A program made the position numbers and the translations under genes. Positions 16,566-24,827 of a DNA stretch of 60,118 nucleotides are shown one piece after another. This DNA comes from CAZEQK01 sp964514395 (GTDB lineage: Bacteria; Bacillota; Bacilli; Tepidibacillales; Tepidibacillaceae). The notes beneath the pieces were generated by a model. It made no database searches. It saw nothing but the letters and a program-made list of their open reading frames with translations, and was not told the DNA's origin. The stretch covers positions 1 through 60,118 of the forward strand of contig CAZEQK010000019.1 of assembly GCA_964514395.1 (NCBI GenBank). Direction: 5' to 3'. How positions within the stretch are numbered: the first letter of the stretch is position 1; each line of letters starts with the position of its first letter.

Positions 16566-16913
16566 CTACTTATCAATTTCTTCGCCAGACTTTATCGCAA
16601 TCCGCACTTTAGTTCCATTCGTCAAAACCTTATGCCCAATCCTTGTAGGTTCTCCACTTTTCGGATCAATTAACATTACATTAGAAACGTGTATTGGAGC
16701 TTCTTGATTAACGATTCCACCTTGTGGATTCGCTTGATTTGGGCGTGTATGTCTTTTTACAATATTAACACCCTCAACTAAAACTCTACTATCTTTTGGA
16801 TATGCCTGTAATACGCGACCTTTCTTCCCTTTGTCTTTACCAGTAATAATAATAACTGTGTCGCCCTTTTTAACATGCATCTTAATTTTATTGTTATTTT
16901 TTGAGGATTTCAT
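16566..16913 (-). CDS. rplX: 50S ribosomal protein L24
   Basis: L24 is an assembly-initiator protein near the exit tunnel. The preferred start is MKSSKNNNKIKMHVKKGDTV (16913), five nt after GGGAGGTG. An internal ATG (MHVKKGD) would give the more common shorter N-terminus, so about 11 residues of Asn/Lys-rich extension may be lineage specific. KOW motif: GDTVIIITGKDKGKKGRVL. 115 aa in total. Confidence 0.95.
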   Translation of the reverse strand: MKSSKNNNKIKMHVKKGDTVIIITGKDKGKKGRVLQAYPKDSRVLVEGVNIVKRHTRPNQANPQGGIVNQEAPIHVSNVMLIDPKSGEPTRIGHKVLTNGTKVRIAIKSGEEIDK

Positions 16914-16938
16914 AAAAGCACCTCCCAACATTTCTGAA

Positions 16939-17307
16939 TTAAATAACTTCAGGAGCTAATGATATTATTTTCATAAAATCTTTTTCTCGTAATTCACGTG
17001 CAACTGGACCAAAAATACGAGTACCTTTTGGACTTTTATCATCTTTTACAATCACAGCTGCATTTTCATCGAATCGGATATATGAACCATCATTACGTCT
17101 TGAACCGCGTTTTGTGCGTACAATAACAGCTTTAACCACTTCGCCTTTCTTAACAACGCCTCCTGGTGTAGCTTCTTTTACTGAACAAACTACAATATCT
17201 CCGATATTAGCAAACTTGCGATGAGATCCGCCTAAAACTCTAATGGTCATTAATTTTTTAGCACCAGAATTATCTGCAACACGCAATAAAGATTGTGGCT
17301 GAATCAT
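16939..17307 (-). CDS. rplN: 50S ribosomal protein L14
   Basis: L14 forms intersubunit bridge B8 and the site for the silencing factor RsfS. I start at MIQPQSLLRVADNSGAKKLM (17307), with GGAGGGACTGGGA upstream; a longer reading to 17331 includes that site. The 122-aa protein carries RGSRRNDGSYIRFDENAAV and ends ISLAPEVI. Standard length. Confidence 0.97.
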   Translation of the reverse strand: MIQPQSLLRVADNSGAKKLMTIRVLGGSHRKFANIGDIVVCSVKEATPGGVVKKGEVVKAVIVRTKRGSRRNDGSYIRFDENAAVIVKDDKSPKGTRIFGPVARELREKDFMKIISLAPEVI

Positions 17308-17343
17308 TCCCAGTCCCTCCTTCCGGAACAAAACTAAACTGCA

Positions 17344-17607
17344 TTATATAACGATAGCTTCCTCAACTACCTCAACCAATCTCCAACGTTTGTCCTTGGA
17401 TAATGGTCTTGACTCCATAATTTTCACAACATCTCCAACCTTTGCTTGGTTGTTTTCATCATGAGCCTTGAATTTTTTTGTATGCTTCATTCTTTTACCA
17501 TACAAAGAATGTTTTTTATGTGTTTCTACAGCAACAACAATTGTTTTATCCATCTTATCACTGACTACTTTACCAATTCTTACCTTGCGTTGCTTCTGTT
17601 CAGACAT
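17344..17607 (-). CDS. rpsQ: 30S ribosomal protein S17
   Basis: S17 is a primary 16S-binding OB-fold protein. The 87-aa product has VSDKMDKTIVVAVETHKKH and GDVVKIMESRPLSKDKRW, both family hallmarks. AAAGGAGGTTTTAAA precedes the ATG at 17607. It lies 21 bp after rpmC. Confidence 0.97.
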   Translation of the reverse strand: MSEQKQRKVRIGKVVSDKMDKTIVVAVETHKKHSLYGKRMKHTKKFKAHDENNQAKVGDVVKIMESRPLSKDKRWRLVEVVEEAIVI

Positions 17608-17628
17608 TTTAAAACCTCCTTTCAGGAA

Positions 17629-17829
17629 TTATCTGTTTATCCCTAATTCTCTTTCACGCAATACAGTCTTTGCACGAGCAATTCCTTTGTGCACCTCTTT
17701 GATTTGGCCTGGATTTTCCAATTGACCTGTTGCTAACTGAAATCGGAGGTTAAACAATTCTTCTTTAAAATTCTTGATTTTTTGTTCTATTTCAGCAGTG
17801 GTCATATTTCTTAATTCCTTAACCTTCAT
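17629..17829 (-). CDS. rpmC: 50S ribosomal protein L29
   Basis: L29 sits beside the exit tunnel and contributes to the docking site of trigger factor and SRP. The 66-aa helical-hairpin protein starts MKVKELRNMTTAEIEQKIKN at 17829. That ATG lies inside the last codons of rplP (11-nt overlap), and the ribosome site GGGTGGTG is itself rplP coding sequence, so the two are translationally coupled. Signature KGIARAKTVLRERELGI is present. Confidence 0.96.
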   Translation of the reverse strand: MKVKELRNMTTAEIEQKIKNFKEELFNLRFQLATGQLENPGQIKEVHKGIARAKTVLRERELGINR

Positions 17830-18253
17830 TTGCGTCACCACCCACTTCTTCACGCTTTACAAATTTCGTTTTTATTGGCAGCTTATGGGATGCCAGACGC
17901 ATAGCTTCACGCGCTACTTCTTCTGAAACGCCAGCTAGCTCAAACATAATTTTACCAGGTTTAACAACTGCAACCCATTTCTCCGGAGAACCTTTACCAC
18001 TACCCATTCTAACCTCTAAAGGTTTTTGAGTAACTGGTTTTGATGGAAAAATTTTAATCCACACTTTACCACCACGTTTAATGTAACGTGTCATAGCAAT
18101 ACGAGCTGCCTCGATTTGCCTATTTGTAATCCAAGATGGTTCTAGTGCTTGTAAACCGTATTCACCAAATGCAATTTCCGTACCACCTTTAGCACGTCCG
18201 CGCATTTTGCCACGGTGTTCTTTACGGTGTTTTACACGCTTAGGCATCAACAT
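17819..18253 (-). CDS. rplP: 50S ribosomal protein L16
   Basis: L16 helps position A-site tRNA in the 50S subunit. The 144-aa protein starts MLMPKRVKHRKEHRGKMRGR, equivalent to the MLLPKRVK start of B. subtilis, with GGAGG 9 nt upstream. Its start is only 2 nt from the rpsC stop. Signature RMGSGKGSPEKWVAVVKPG is intact. The C-terminus overlaps rpmC. Confidence 0.97.
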   Translation of the reverse strand: MLMPKRVKHRKEHRGKMRGRAKGGTEIAFGEYGLQALEPSWITNRQIEAARIAMTRYIKRGGKVWIKIFPSKPVTQKPLEVRMGSGKGSPEKWVAVVKPGKIMFELAGVSEEVAREAMRLASHKLPIKTKFVKREEVGGDANEG

Positions 18254-18255
18254 AG

Positions 18256-18918
18256 TTATCTGCCTCCTTCCTTAGCTTGTCTGTTCTTCGCTACAGGAAG
18301 AACTTCTCCTCTATAAATCCAAACTTTCACTCCTAAACGACCATAGGTTGTATGAGCTTCCGCAGTTCCATAATCAATATCAGCACGAAGTGTGTGAAGC
18401 GGTACTGTTCCCTCACTATAGCCCTCACTACGAGCTATTTCAGCGCCACCTAAGCGACCACTAACTAAGGTTTTGATACCCTTTGCTCCACCACGCATTG
18501 TCCTTTGGATGGATTGTTTCATTGCACGACGGAACGAAATTCGACGTTCTAATTGCTGTGCAATTCCTTCAGCTACCAATTGAGCATTAATCTCAGGTTT
18601 TTTCACTTCAGAAATATTGATATGAACTTTCTTTTTCGTTAAATCTGTTAAAAGACGACGTATGTTTTCAACTTCAGATCCGCCTTTTCCAATAACCATA
18701 CCAGGTTTTGCGGTATGAATCGTCACATTAACACGATTTGCTGCTCTCTCTATTTCAATTTGTGGAACTGCTGCGTCAATAAGACGTTTTTTCAGCACTT
18801 CACGAATTTTTATATCTTCATGTAATAAAGTTGAATAATCTTTTCCAGCAAACCATTTTGATTCCCAATCACGAATTACTCCGATGCGGAAACCGACTGG
18901 ATTAACTTTCTGTCCCAA
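18256..18918 (-). CDS. rpsC: 30S ribosomal protein S3
   Basis: S3 lines the mRNA entry tunnel and has helicase activity with S4 and S5. The 220-aa protein contains an N-terminal KH type II domain with GMVIGKGGSEVENIRR (about 74-89), then the C-terminal domain with RTMRGGAKGIKTLVSGRLGG. It uses a TTG start at 18918, eight nt after GGAGGGAT. It lies between rplV and rplP. Confidence 0.97.
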   Translation of the reverse strand: MGQKVNPVGFRIGVIRDWESKWFAGKDYSTLLHEDIKIREVLKKRLIDAAVPQIEIERAANRVNVTIHTAKPGMVIGKGGSEVENIRRLLTDLTKKKVHINISEVKKPEINAQLVAEGIAQQLERRISFRRAMKQSIQRTMRGGAKGIKTLVSGRLGGAEIARSEGYSEGTVPLHTLRADIDYGTAEAHTTYGRLGVKVWIYRGEVLPVAKNRQAKEGGR

Positions 18919-18921
18919 ATC

Positions 18922-19263
18922 CTATCCCTCCTTTTTTTCAGTTAGTACAACAGTGATATGACTTGTACGTTTGTTAATTTTACTTGCACGTCCCATTGCT
19001 CTTGGACGGAAACGTTTTAAAGTTGGTCCTTGATTAGCATAAGCTTCACTAACCACTAAATTCTCAACATTTAATTGGTAGTTATGTTCTGCATTCGCAA
19101 TGGCAGAATTTAATACTTTTTCTATGATTGGAGAAGCTGCCCTTGGTGTAAGTTTAAGAATCGCAACTGCTTCTCCTACATTTTTGCCCCTAATTAGGTC
19201 CAATACTAGACTTGCTTTACGAGGAGCAATCCGCACATATCTAACTACAGCTTTAGCTTGCAT
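18922..19263 (-). CDS. rplV: 50S ribosomal protein L22
   Basis: L22 sends a beta-hairpin into the exit tunnel, where it senses some arrest peptides and affects macrolide binding. I start at MQAKAVVRYVRIAPRKASLV (19263), directly behind AGGAGGTACAGTT. The 113-aa protein has the loop region GPTLKRFRPRAMGRASKI, which appears uninterrupted by resistance insertions. Confidence 0.97.
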   Translation of the reverse strand: MQAKAVVRYVRIAPRKASLVLDLIRGKNVGEAVAILKLTPRAASPIIEKVLNSAIANAEHNYQLNVENLVVSEAYANQGPTLKRFRPRAMGRASKINKRTSHITVVLTEKKEG

Positions 19264-19285
19264 AACTGTACCTCCTCTCATTCAA

Positions 19286-19564
19286 TTAGCGCTTAGTTTT
19301 CTTGTCAGAATCAGCGTGACCTTTATAAGTACGAGTAGGAGCAAACTCTCCTAACTTGTGTCCTACCATATCTTCAGTAATGTAAACAGGTACATGTTTA
19401 CGTCCGTCATACACAGCAATTGTCTGTCCAACAAATTCCGGGAAAATTGTAGAACGGCGAGACCAAGTTTTGATGACTTTCTTTTCGTCATTCTCATTCA
19501 ATTTAACAATTTTCTTAAAAAGATGATCATCAACAAAAGGCCCTTTTTTTAAGCTGCGTCCCAT
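19286..19564 (-). CDS. rpsS: 30S ribosomal protein S19
   Basis: S19 forms a heterodimer with S13 in the 30S head. The 92-aa product starts MGRSLKKGPFVDDHLFKKI and contains the family signature TWSRRSTIFPEFVGQTIAV and HKLGEFAPTRTYKGH. GGGAGGTTTTTAT precedes the ATG. The 62-bp gap to rplB has no distinct element. Confidence 0.97.
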   Translation of the reverse strand: MGRSLKKGPFVDDHLFKKIVKLNENDEKKVIKTWSRRSTIFPEFVGQTIAVYDGRKHVPVYITEDMVGHKLGEFAPTRTYKGHADSDKKTKR

Positions 19565-19626
19565 ATAAAAACCTCCCTTCGCGAAACTAAATCATTATGT
19601 TCGCATTTTATCAATAAATTCAGATG

Positions 19627-20457
19627 CTATTTCTTACGACGACGAACAATATATTTATCAGAAGCCTTGTTTTTCTTGCGAGTCTTATAACCTAATGTTG
19701 GTTTACCCCATGGAGATACTGGTGATTTACGTCCAATAGGAGCTTTACCTTCACCACCACCATGTGGATGATCATTAGGGTTCATAACGACACCACGTAC
19801 TGTTGGTCTTTTACCTAACCAACGTGAACGTCCAGCTTTACCGATAGTAATATTTTCATGATCCAAATTTCCAACTTGACCAATAGTAGCACGACATTCT
19901 TTACGTACCATACGAGTTTCACCAGAAACCAAACGAATAATTGCATAATCTCCATCTTTACCAAGCAATTGAGCTTCTGTTCCAGCAGCCCTAACCAACT
20001 GACCACCTTTACCTGGCTTCATTTCAATATTATGAATCACAGAACCTACAGGAATATTTTCAAGCGGAAGTGCATTCCCTGTCTTAATATCTGCTTTAGG
20101 ACCTGATTCGATAACATCTCCTACTTTTAATCCATTTGGTGCTAAAATGTATCTCTTCTCACCATCGGCATAATTGATCAACGCAATATTTGCGGAACGG
20201 TTCGGATCGTATTCTATCGTAGCAACGCGTCCTGGTATGCCATCTTTATTACGCTTAAAATCAATAATACGATACTGTCGTTTGTGACCTCCGCCTTGAT
20301 GTCTTACCGTTATTTTCCCTTGATTATTACGTCCAGCTTTCTTCTTCAAAGGTGCTAACAGAGACTTTTCAGGTTGATTTGTCGTAATTTCCTCAAATGT
20401 TGAAACAGACATACCACGACGTCCGGCAGAGGTTGGTTTATATTTCTTGATTCCCAT
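19627..20457 (-). CDS. rplB: 50S ribosomal protein L2
   Basis: L2 is needed for subunit association and for organising the peptidyl-transferase region. The 276-aa protein has an OB and an SH3-like domain; the C-terminal loop MNPNDHPHGGGEGKAPIG keeps the conserved His. Starts MGIKKYKPTSAGRRGMSVST behind GGAGGGAAAGTTGG. Standard Firmicute length. Confidence 0.98.
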   Translation of the reverse strand: MGIKKYKPTSAGRRGMSVSTFEEITTNQPEKSLLAPLKKKAGRNNQGKITVRHQGGGHKRQYRIIDFKRNKDGIPGRVATIEYDPNRSANIALINYADGEKRYILAPNGLKVGDVIESGPKADIKTGNALPLENIPVGSVIHNIEMKPGKGGQLVRAAGTEAQLLGKDGDYAIIRLVSGETRMVRKECRATIGQVGNLDHENITIGKAGRSRWLGKRPTVRGVVMNPNDHPHGGGEGKAPIGRKSPVSPWGKPTLGYKTRKKNKASDKYIVRRRKK

Positions 20458-20484
20458 CCAACTTTCCCTCCTTCACTAAAAATT

Positions 20485-20772
20485 CTATACTTCGAACATT
20501 TCGATCGCTTTACTATCTTTTGTTAATGTTACAATTGCTTTTTTCCATGCAGATCTGTAACCAGTGTATCGACCATAGTTCTTTGGTTTAGCAGGCATTT
20601 TAATAGTGTTTACTTTTTCTACAGTTACACCAAAAATATTTTCAACCGCTAATTTGATCTCAGTTTTATTAGAATGCATTTCAACTTCAAACGCATACTT
20701 TTTTTCTGTCATTAAATCACTTGTCTTTTCAGTTATAACTGGGCGCTTAATGACATCGCGAGGATTTTTCAT
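20485..20772 (-). CDS. rplW: 50S ribosomal protein L23
   Basis: L23 sits at the tunnel exit and is the main docking point for trigger factor and SRP. The 95-aa protein starts MKNPRDVIKRPVITEKTSDL and carries FGVTVEKVNTIKMPAKPK. Its ATG overlaps the rplD stop by one base (TAATG). It lies 27 bp before rplB. Confidence 0.97.
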   Translation of the reverse strand: MKNPRDVIKRPVITEKTSDLMTEKKYAFEVEMHSNKTEIKLAVENIFGVTVEKVNTIKMPAKPKNYGRYTGYRSAWKKAIVTLTKDSKAIEMFEV

Positions 20773-21395
20773 TATGCAAGCACCTCCTCTACTTTCGCTA
20801 CTGCCTCTTTAGTAATAATTAACTTATCAAAACTTAAAACATCAAGTACATTAATACCATCAGCAGAAACGAATTTAACACCCGGAATATTACGGGAAGA
20901 TAAAGCCACCACTTCATTAAACTCTTTGTCAACGATAAGAGCTTTACGATCAGCGTTAAGAGTGCTTAAAATTGTAGCCATCTCTTTTGTTTTAGGCGCT
21001 GATAATATCAATTCATCTAATACAATAATCTCACTAGCTAATACTTTACTTGATAAAGCAGATTTTATTGCTAAACGACGAACCTTTTTAGGTAATTTAT
21101 ATCCATAACTACGTGGATTCGGACCAAAAACAGTTCCGCCGCCTACCCATTGTGGAGATCGAATACTTCCTTGGCGGGCACGTCCTGTACCTTTTTGACG
21201 CCATGGTTTTCTTCCCCCACCACGAACTTCTGAACGGTTTTTAACTTTATGAGTACCTAAACGTTGAGAAGCTTGTTGCATAACAACAGCATCATGAAGC
21301 ACAGACTCATTAGGTGTAATACCAAAAACTGAATCAGATAACTCTATTTCTCCTACTTGAGCTCCACTAGTATTATATAAAGCTACTTTTGGCAT
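20772..21395 (-). CDS. rplD: 50S ribosomal protein L4
   Basis: L4 extends a loop into the exit tunnel next to L22; in gamma-proteobacteria it represses the S10 operon, a role not shown in Bacillales. The 207-aa product includes the tunnel loop KPWRQKGTGRARQGSIRSPQ (about 67-86), apparently wild type with respect to macrolide contacts. GGAGGATTCGCT precedes the ATG. Confidence 0.97.
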   Translation of the reverse strand: MPKVALYNTSGAQVGEIELSDSVFGITPNESVLHDAVVMQQASQRLGTHKVKNRSEVRGGGRKPWRQKGTGRARQGSIRSPQWVGGGTVFGPNPRSYGYKLPKKVRRLAIKSALSSKVLASEIIVLDELILSAPKTKEMATILSTLNADRKALIVDKEFNEVVALSSRNIPGVKFVSADGINVLDVLSFDKLIITKEAVAKVEEVLA

Positions 21396-21421
21396 AGCGA
21401 ATCCTCCTTTCCTTTTACAAC

Positions 21422-22054
21422 TTATTTACTTTGTTTTTTAACGGATTCTTTAACTACGATAAAGCTATTTTTCGCACCAGGGATTGAACCTTTTATTAAT
21501 AGTAAGTTACGTTCACTATCAATTTTTACTAGTTCAAGATTCTGGATGGTTACTTGGTTTGTACCCATACGACCTGGTAAAGGTTTACCTTTCATTACTC
21601 TGTTAGGAGCAACAGGACCCATTGATCCTGGTCTTCTATGGTAACGTGAACCGTGAGCCATTGGTCCGCGAGATTGATTATGCCTTTTGATAGAACCTGC
21701 AAAACCTTTACCTCTAGTTATGCCTGTTACATCAACAAAATCACCATTAGCAAACAAATCAACCTTAACCTCTTGACCAACTTCGACATCCATGGACATA
21801 CCACGAATCTCTCTTATGAAGCGCTTAGGTGTTGTACCAGCTTTTTTCGCATGACCTTGCTCTGGTTTATTAACTCTGTTTTCTTTCTTGTTGTCAAAAC
21901 CTAATTGAATTGCTTCATAACCATCTTCATCAATACTTTTCTTTTGTAGGACTACACAAGGGCCTGCTTCAACAACTGTTACAGGTACAACATTGCCATC
22001 CTCAGTAAATACTTGTGTCATTCCAAGTTTTTTCCCTAAGATTCCTTTGGTCAT
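21422..22054 (-). CDS. rplC: 50S ribosomal protein L3
   Basis: L3 is an assembly initiator whose central loop approaches the peptidyl-transferase centre. I start at MTKGILGKKLGMTQVFTEDG (22054), eight nt after GGAGG; an in-frame GTG at 22063 lies inside that site. The 210-aa protein has the family signature GFAGSIKRHNQSRGPMAHGS. No change typical of pleuromutilin or linezolid resistance is obvious. Confidence 0.97.
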   Translation of the reverse strand: MTKGILGKKLGMTQVFTEDGNVVPVTVVEAGPCVVLQKKSIDEDGYEAIQLGFDNKKENRVNKPEQGHAKKAGTTPKRFIREIRGMSMDVEVGQEVKVDLFANGDFVDVTGITRGKGFAGSIKRHNQSRGPMAHGSRYHRRPGSMGPVAPNRVMKGKPLPGRMGTNQVTIQNLELVKIDSERNLLLIKGSIPGAKNSFIVVKESVKKQSK

Positions 22055-22093
22055 TAGTGCCACCTCCTATTATCTAGTAGCAATAGAATATTA

Positions 22094-22402
22094 TTATAAT
22101 TTAATTTCAATATCTACACCTGAAGGCAAATCTAGCCTCATCAATGAATCAACAGTTTGTGGTGTAGGATTAATAATATCAATCAAACGTTTATGAGTAC
22201 GCATTTCAAACTGTTCACGAGAATCCTTGTATTTATGAACCGCACGAAGCACTGTATAAATCGATTTCTCAGTTGGTAGTGGAATCGGTCCAGATACTGA
22301 AGCTCCTGAACGTTTTGCGGTTTCTACGATTTTTTCAGCGGATTGATCAAGGATTCTATGATCATACGCCTTCAATCTGATTCTAATCTTTTGTTTTGCC
22401 AT
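22094..22402 (-). CDS. rpsJ: 30S ribosomal protein S10
   Basis: S10 is a 30S head protein and, as NusE, a partner of NusB/NusG in antitermination complexes. The 102-aa protein starts MAKQKIRIRLKAYDHRILDQ with AAGGAGGG 6 nt upstream; a longer reading to 22462 lies in the leader. Signature SGPIPLPTEKSIYTVLRAVH is intact. It is the first gene of the superoperon. Confidence 0.97.
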   Translation of the reverse strand: MAKQKIRIRLKAYDHRILDQSAEKIVETAKRSGASVSGPIPLPTEKSIYTVLRAVHKYKDSREQFEMRTHKRLIDIINPTPQTVDSLMRLDLPSGVDIEIKL

Positions 22403-22530
22403 TGTTTTCCCTCCTTCTCGCCCATTATAATAGACAATTCTCAGTGAAAATATCCCATCCACACCCTATGGCAAAGGGTCCGGGTGTGTCGGCAACCTCT
22501 CACATCATCGCAGTCATAGACCAACGTTCT
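22403..22530 (-). promoter_or_regulatory. Structured 5' leader of the S10 superoperon
   Basis: About 125 nt of untranslated leader lie between the promoter and rpsJ. On the minus strand CACACCC (22488-22482) and GGGTGTG (22466-22460) form a 7-bp stem around a 15-nt loop. The preceding stretch GATGTGAGAGGTTGCCGACA resembles sequence I recall upstream of rpsJ in other Bacillales. A role in autoregulation is inferred, not shown. Confidence 0.5.
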
Positions 22531-22532
22531 AT

Positions 22533-22561
22533 ATTATATAAAAAAATATCTGTTATTGCAA
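22533..22561 (-). promoter_or_regulatory. Sigma-A promoter of the S10-spc-alpha superoperon
   Basis: TTGCAA (22561-22556), a 17-bp spacer and perfect TATAAT (22538-22533) on the minus strand. The -35 box lies 5 bp beyond the stop of the upstream transporter gene. It is the only strong promoter I found for the 15-kb ribosomal cluster. Confidence 0.82.
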
Positions 22562-22565
22562 GCAT

Positions 22566-23432
22566 TTATTTGAACTTCAAATAAATAAAAATACCTATAA
22601 GGATGATGAATCCACCAATCATTTGTGTTGTCGCGATTCCTTCCCCTAATAATAGGTAGGCTAATATAGTTGCACCAACAGGCTCAGCTAATATGGCTGT
22701 TGAAATCGTAGTAGCATTTAGATATTTAATAACCCAATTAAATACAGTATGCCCAAATATGTTAGGGATAATGGCAAGGGCTAAAAATAGACTCCAGTTT
22801 TTGACATCATATTGTGTGAAATTTTCTTGTAACGTAAAATTATAAATAAATAAGACGATTGAACTTGTACCATAAACTAAAAAGGTATAAGTGAGTAATG
22901 ATAAATTTTTTCTCAGTGATTGACCTACTAGCCAATAGCCAGTGACTAGTATTGCTCCAATGACAGCTAAAACATCGCCATAAAAAGCTAATCCTCCAAC
23001 CCTTAGATCTCCCCAACTGATGATGGTACTTCCTATTAGTGCTAATAATGTTCCAATGATACCTCTAATCGAAACTCTATCTTTAAATAGTAAAAATCCA
23101 CCTACCATAGCAAATATAGGCTGTAAAGTTACAAGTACAACTGAGCTTGCTACGGAAGTATACTTTAAGGATTCAAACCATGTGATAAAATGAAACGCTA
23201 AAAATATGCCAGCTAAAACAGTATAAAGCCCCTCTTTTTTACTTAAAGATCGTAATTCTTTTTTATTAAGTATAAGCGTCGGTATTGATAGGATGATTAC
23301 CGAAAAGAGTAGTCGATAAAATGCAATGATAGAAGATGGAGCTGTTGATAGCTTCACAAATATAGCAGCAGTAGAAACTGAGGCTGTCCCAATAATTAAG
23401 CCGATATATGCATAATTTACTCTTCTTTCCAT
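22566..23432 (-). CDS. EamA/DMT-family transporter (substrate unknown)
   Basis: This is a membrane protein of the drug/metabolite transporter superfamily. The 288-aa product has about ten hydrophobic segments arranged as two EamA repeats of five (about 5-140 and 150-288). Repeat motifs include FYRLLFSVIIL in the first half and AEPVGATILAYLLLGE in the second. I start at MERRVNYAYIGL (23432), five nt from GAGGT. Members export amino acids, nucleosides or unknown metabolites; the sequence does not reveal a substrate. It lies alone between the tuf terminator and the S10 promoter, where B. subtilis carries a different, unrelated gene, so it is probably an accessory insertion. Confidence 0.85.
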   Translation of the reverse strand: MERRVNYAYIGLIIGTASVSTAAIFVKLSTAPSSIIAFYRLLFSVIILSIPTLILNKKELRSLSKKEGLYTVLAGIFLAFHFITWFESLKYTSVASSVVLVTLQPIFAMVGGFLLFKDRVSIRGIIGTLLALIGSTIISWGDLRVGGLAFYGDVLAVIGAILVTGYWLVGQSLRKNLSLLTYTFLVYGTSSIVLFIYNFTLQENFTQYDVKNWSLFLALAIIPNIFGHTVFNWVIKYLNATTISTAILAEPVGATILAYLLLGEGIATTQMIGGFIILIGIFIYLKFK

Positions 23433-23482
23433 ACTAAACCTCATTTATCTGTTTTATGTGAAATAGTTCTTTCTACGTGTAT

Positions 23483-23514
23483 AAAAAAAGCTAGCACATC
23501 CATGCTAGCTTTTT
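23483..23514 (-). terminator. Terminator after tuf
   Basis: AAAAAGCTAGCA (23485-23496) pairs with TGCTAGCTTTTT (23503-23514), loop CATCCA, with a seven-T run on the minus strand. It ends the rpsL-rpsG-fusA-tuf transcript and separates it from the EamA gene. Confidence 0.9.
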
Positions 23515-23530
23515 ATCTAAAGCTACTTTA

Positions 23531-24721
23531 TTATTTACTAATTGAAGCTACTACTCCAGCACCTACTGTACGTCCACCTTCACGAATAGCGAAACGTGTA
23601 CCCTCTTCAATAGCGATTGGAGCAATTAATTCTACATCCATCGTAATATTATCACCAGGCATTACCATTTCAACGCCTTCAGGTAATTGGATAACACCAG
23701 TTACGTCAGTTGTACGGAAGTAAAATTGAGGACGATATCCATTGAAAAATGGAGTGTGACGTCCACCTTCTTCTTTAGTTAAAATATAAACTTCTGCTTT
23801 GAAGTTAGTGTGTGCTTTCACTGATCCTGGTTTTGCTATTACTTGTCCGCGTTCAATATCTTTACGCTCAACACCACGTAATAATGCACCAACATTATCT
23901 CCAGCTTGTGCTTGATCTAATAGCTTACGGAACATTTCTACACCAGTTACAATAGTCTTCTTAGTTTCTTCATGAATTCCGATGATTTCTACTTCATCAC
24001 CAACTTTAACAATACCACGCTCAACACGACCTGTCGCTACTGTACCACGACCAGTAATGGAGAATACATCTTCAACTGGCATTAAGAATGGTTTGTCAGT
24101 ATCACGCTCAGGAGTTGGAACATAATCGTCAACAGCTTTCATTAGTTCAACGATTGAATCTGCCCAATCGCTGTTTGGATCTTCTAAAGCTCTTAATGCG
24201 GATCCTTTAACAACTGGAATATCATCACCTGGGAATTCATATTCAGAAAGAAGATCACGAATTTCCATTTCAACTAATTCTAATAACTCTTCGTCATCAA
24301 CCATATCAGTTTTGTTCATATATACTACAATATAAGGAACACCTACTTGACGAGATAAAAGAATGTGTTCACGAGTTTGAGGCATAGGACCATCAGCTGC
24401 GGATACTACTAAGATTGCACCATCCATTTGAGCAGCACCAGTAATCATGTTTTTAACATAGTCAGCATGTCCAGGACAGTCAACGTGTGCGTAGTGACGA
24501 GTTTCAGTTTCGTATTCTACGTGAGTAGTTGAAATAGTGATTCCACGCTCACGCTCTTCTGGAGCTTTATCGATTGAATCATATGATGTAGCTTGAGCTC
24601 CTCCAGTTTTTGCTAATACTGTTGTAATAGCAGCTGTTAAAGTTGTTTTACCGTGGTCAACGTGACCAATTGTACCAATGTTAACATGTGGTTTATTGCG
24701 TTCGTACTTTGCTTTTGCCAT
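23531..24721 (-). CDS. tuf: Elongation factor Tu
   Basis: EF-Tu delivers aminoacyl-tRNA to the ribosome using GTP. The 396-aa protein shows G1 GHVDHGKTTL, G3 DCPGHADYV, G4 NKTD (commonly NKVD or NKCD) and G5 GSALRAL (serine-alanine-leucine), then domains II and III (about 210-396). AAGGAGGAAATTTAA precedes the ATG. A 106-bp gap separates it from fusA; there is a weak ACCTA/TAGGT hairpin there but no clear second promoter. Confidence 0.98.
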   Translation of the reverse strand: MAKAKYERNKPHVNIGTIGHVDHGKTTLTAAITTVLAKTGGAQATSYDSIDKAPEERERGITISTTHVEYETETRHYAHVDCPGHADYVKNMITGAAQMDGAILVVSAADGPMPQTREHILLSRQVGVPYIVVYMNKTDMVDDEELLELVEMEIRDLLSEYEFPGDDIPVVKGSALRALEDPNSDWADSIVELMKAVDDYVPTPERDTDKPFLMPVEDVFSITGRGTVATGRVERGIVKVGDEVEIIGIHEETKKTIVTGVEMFRKLLDQAQAGDNVGALLRGVERKDIERGQVIAKPGSVKAHTNFKAEVYILTKEEGGRHTPFFNGYRPQFYFRTTDVTGVIQLPEGVEMVMPGDNITMDVELIAPIAIEEGTRFAIREGGRTVGAGVVASISK

Positions 24722-24827
24722 TTTAAATTTCCTCCTTAAATAAATATTTTATTTATTATTTGTTTTTTAAGAAAACTACCTACAATAGTATAGGTGATTG
24801 TTCTACATAACTTATCATCGGCAATGA

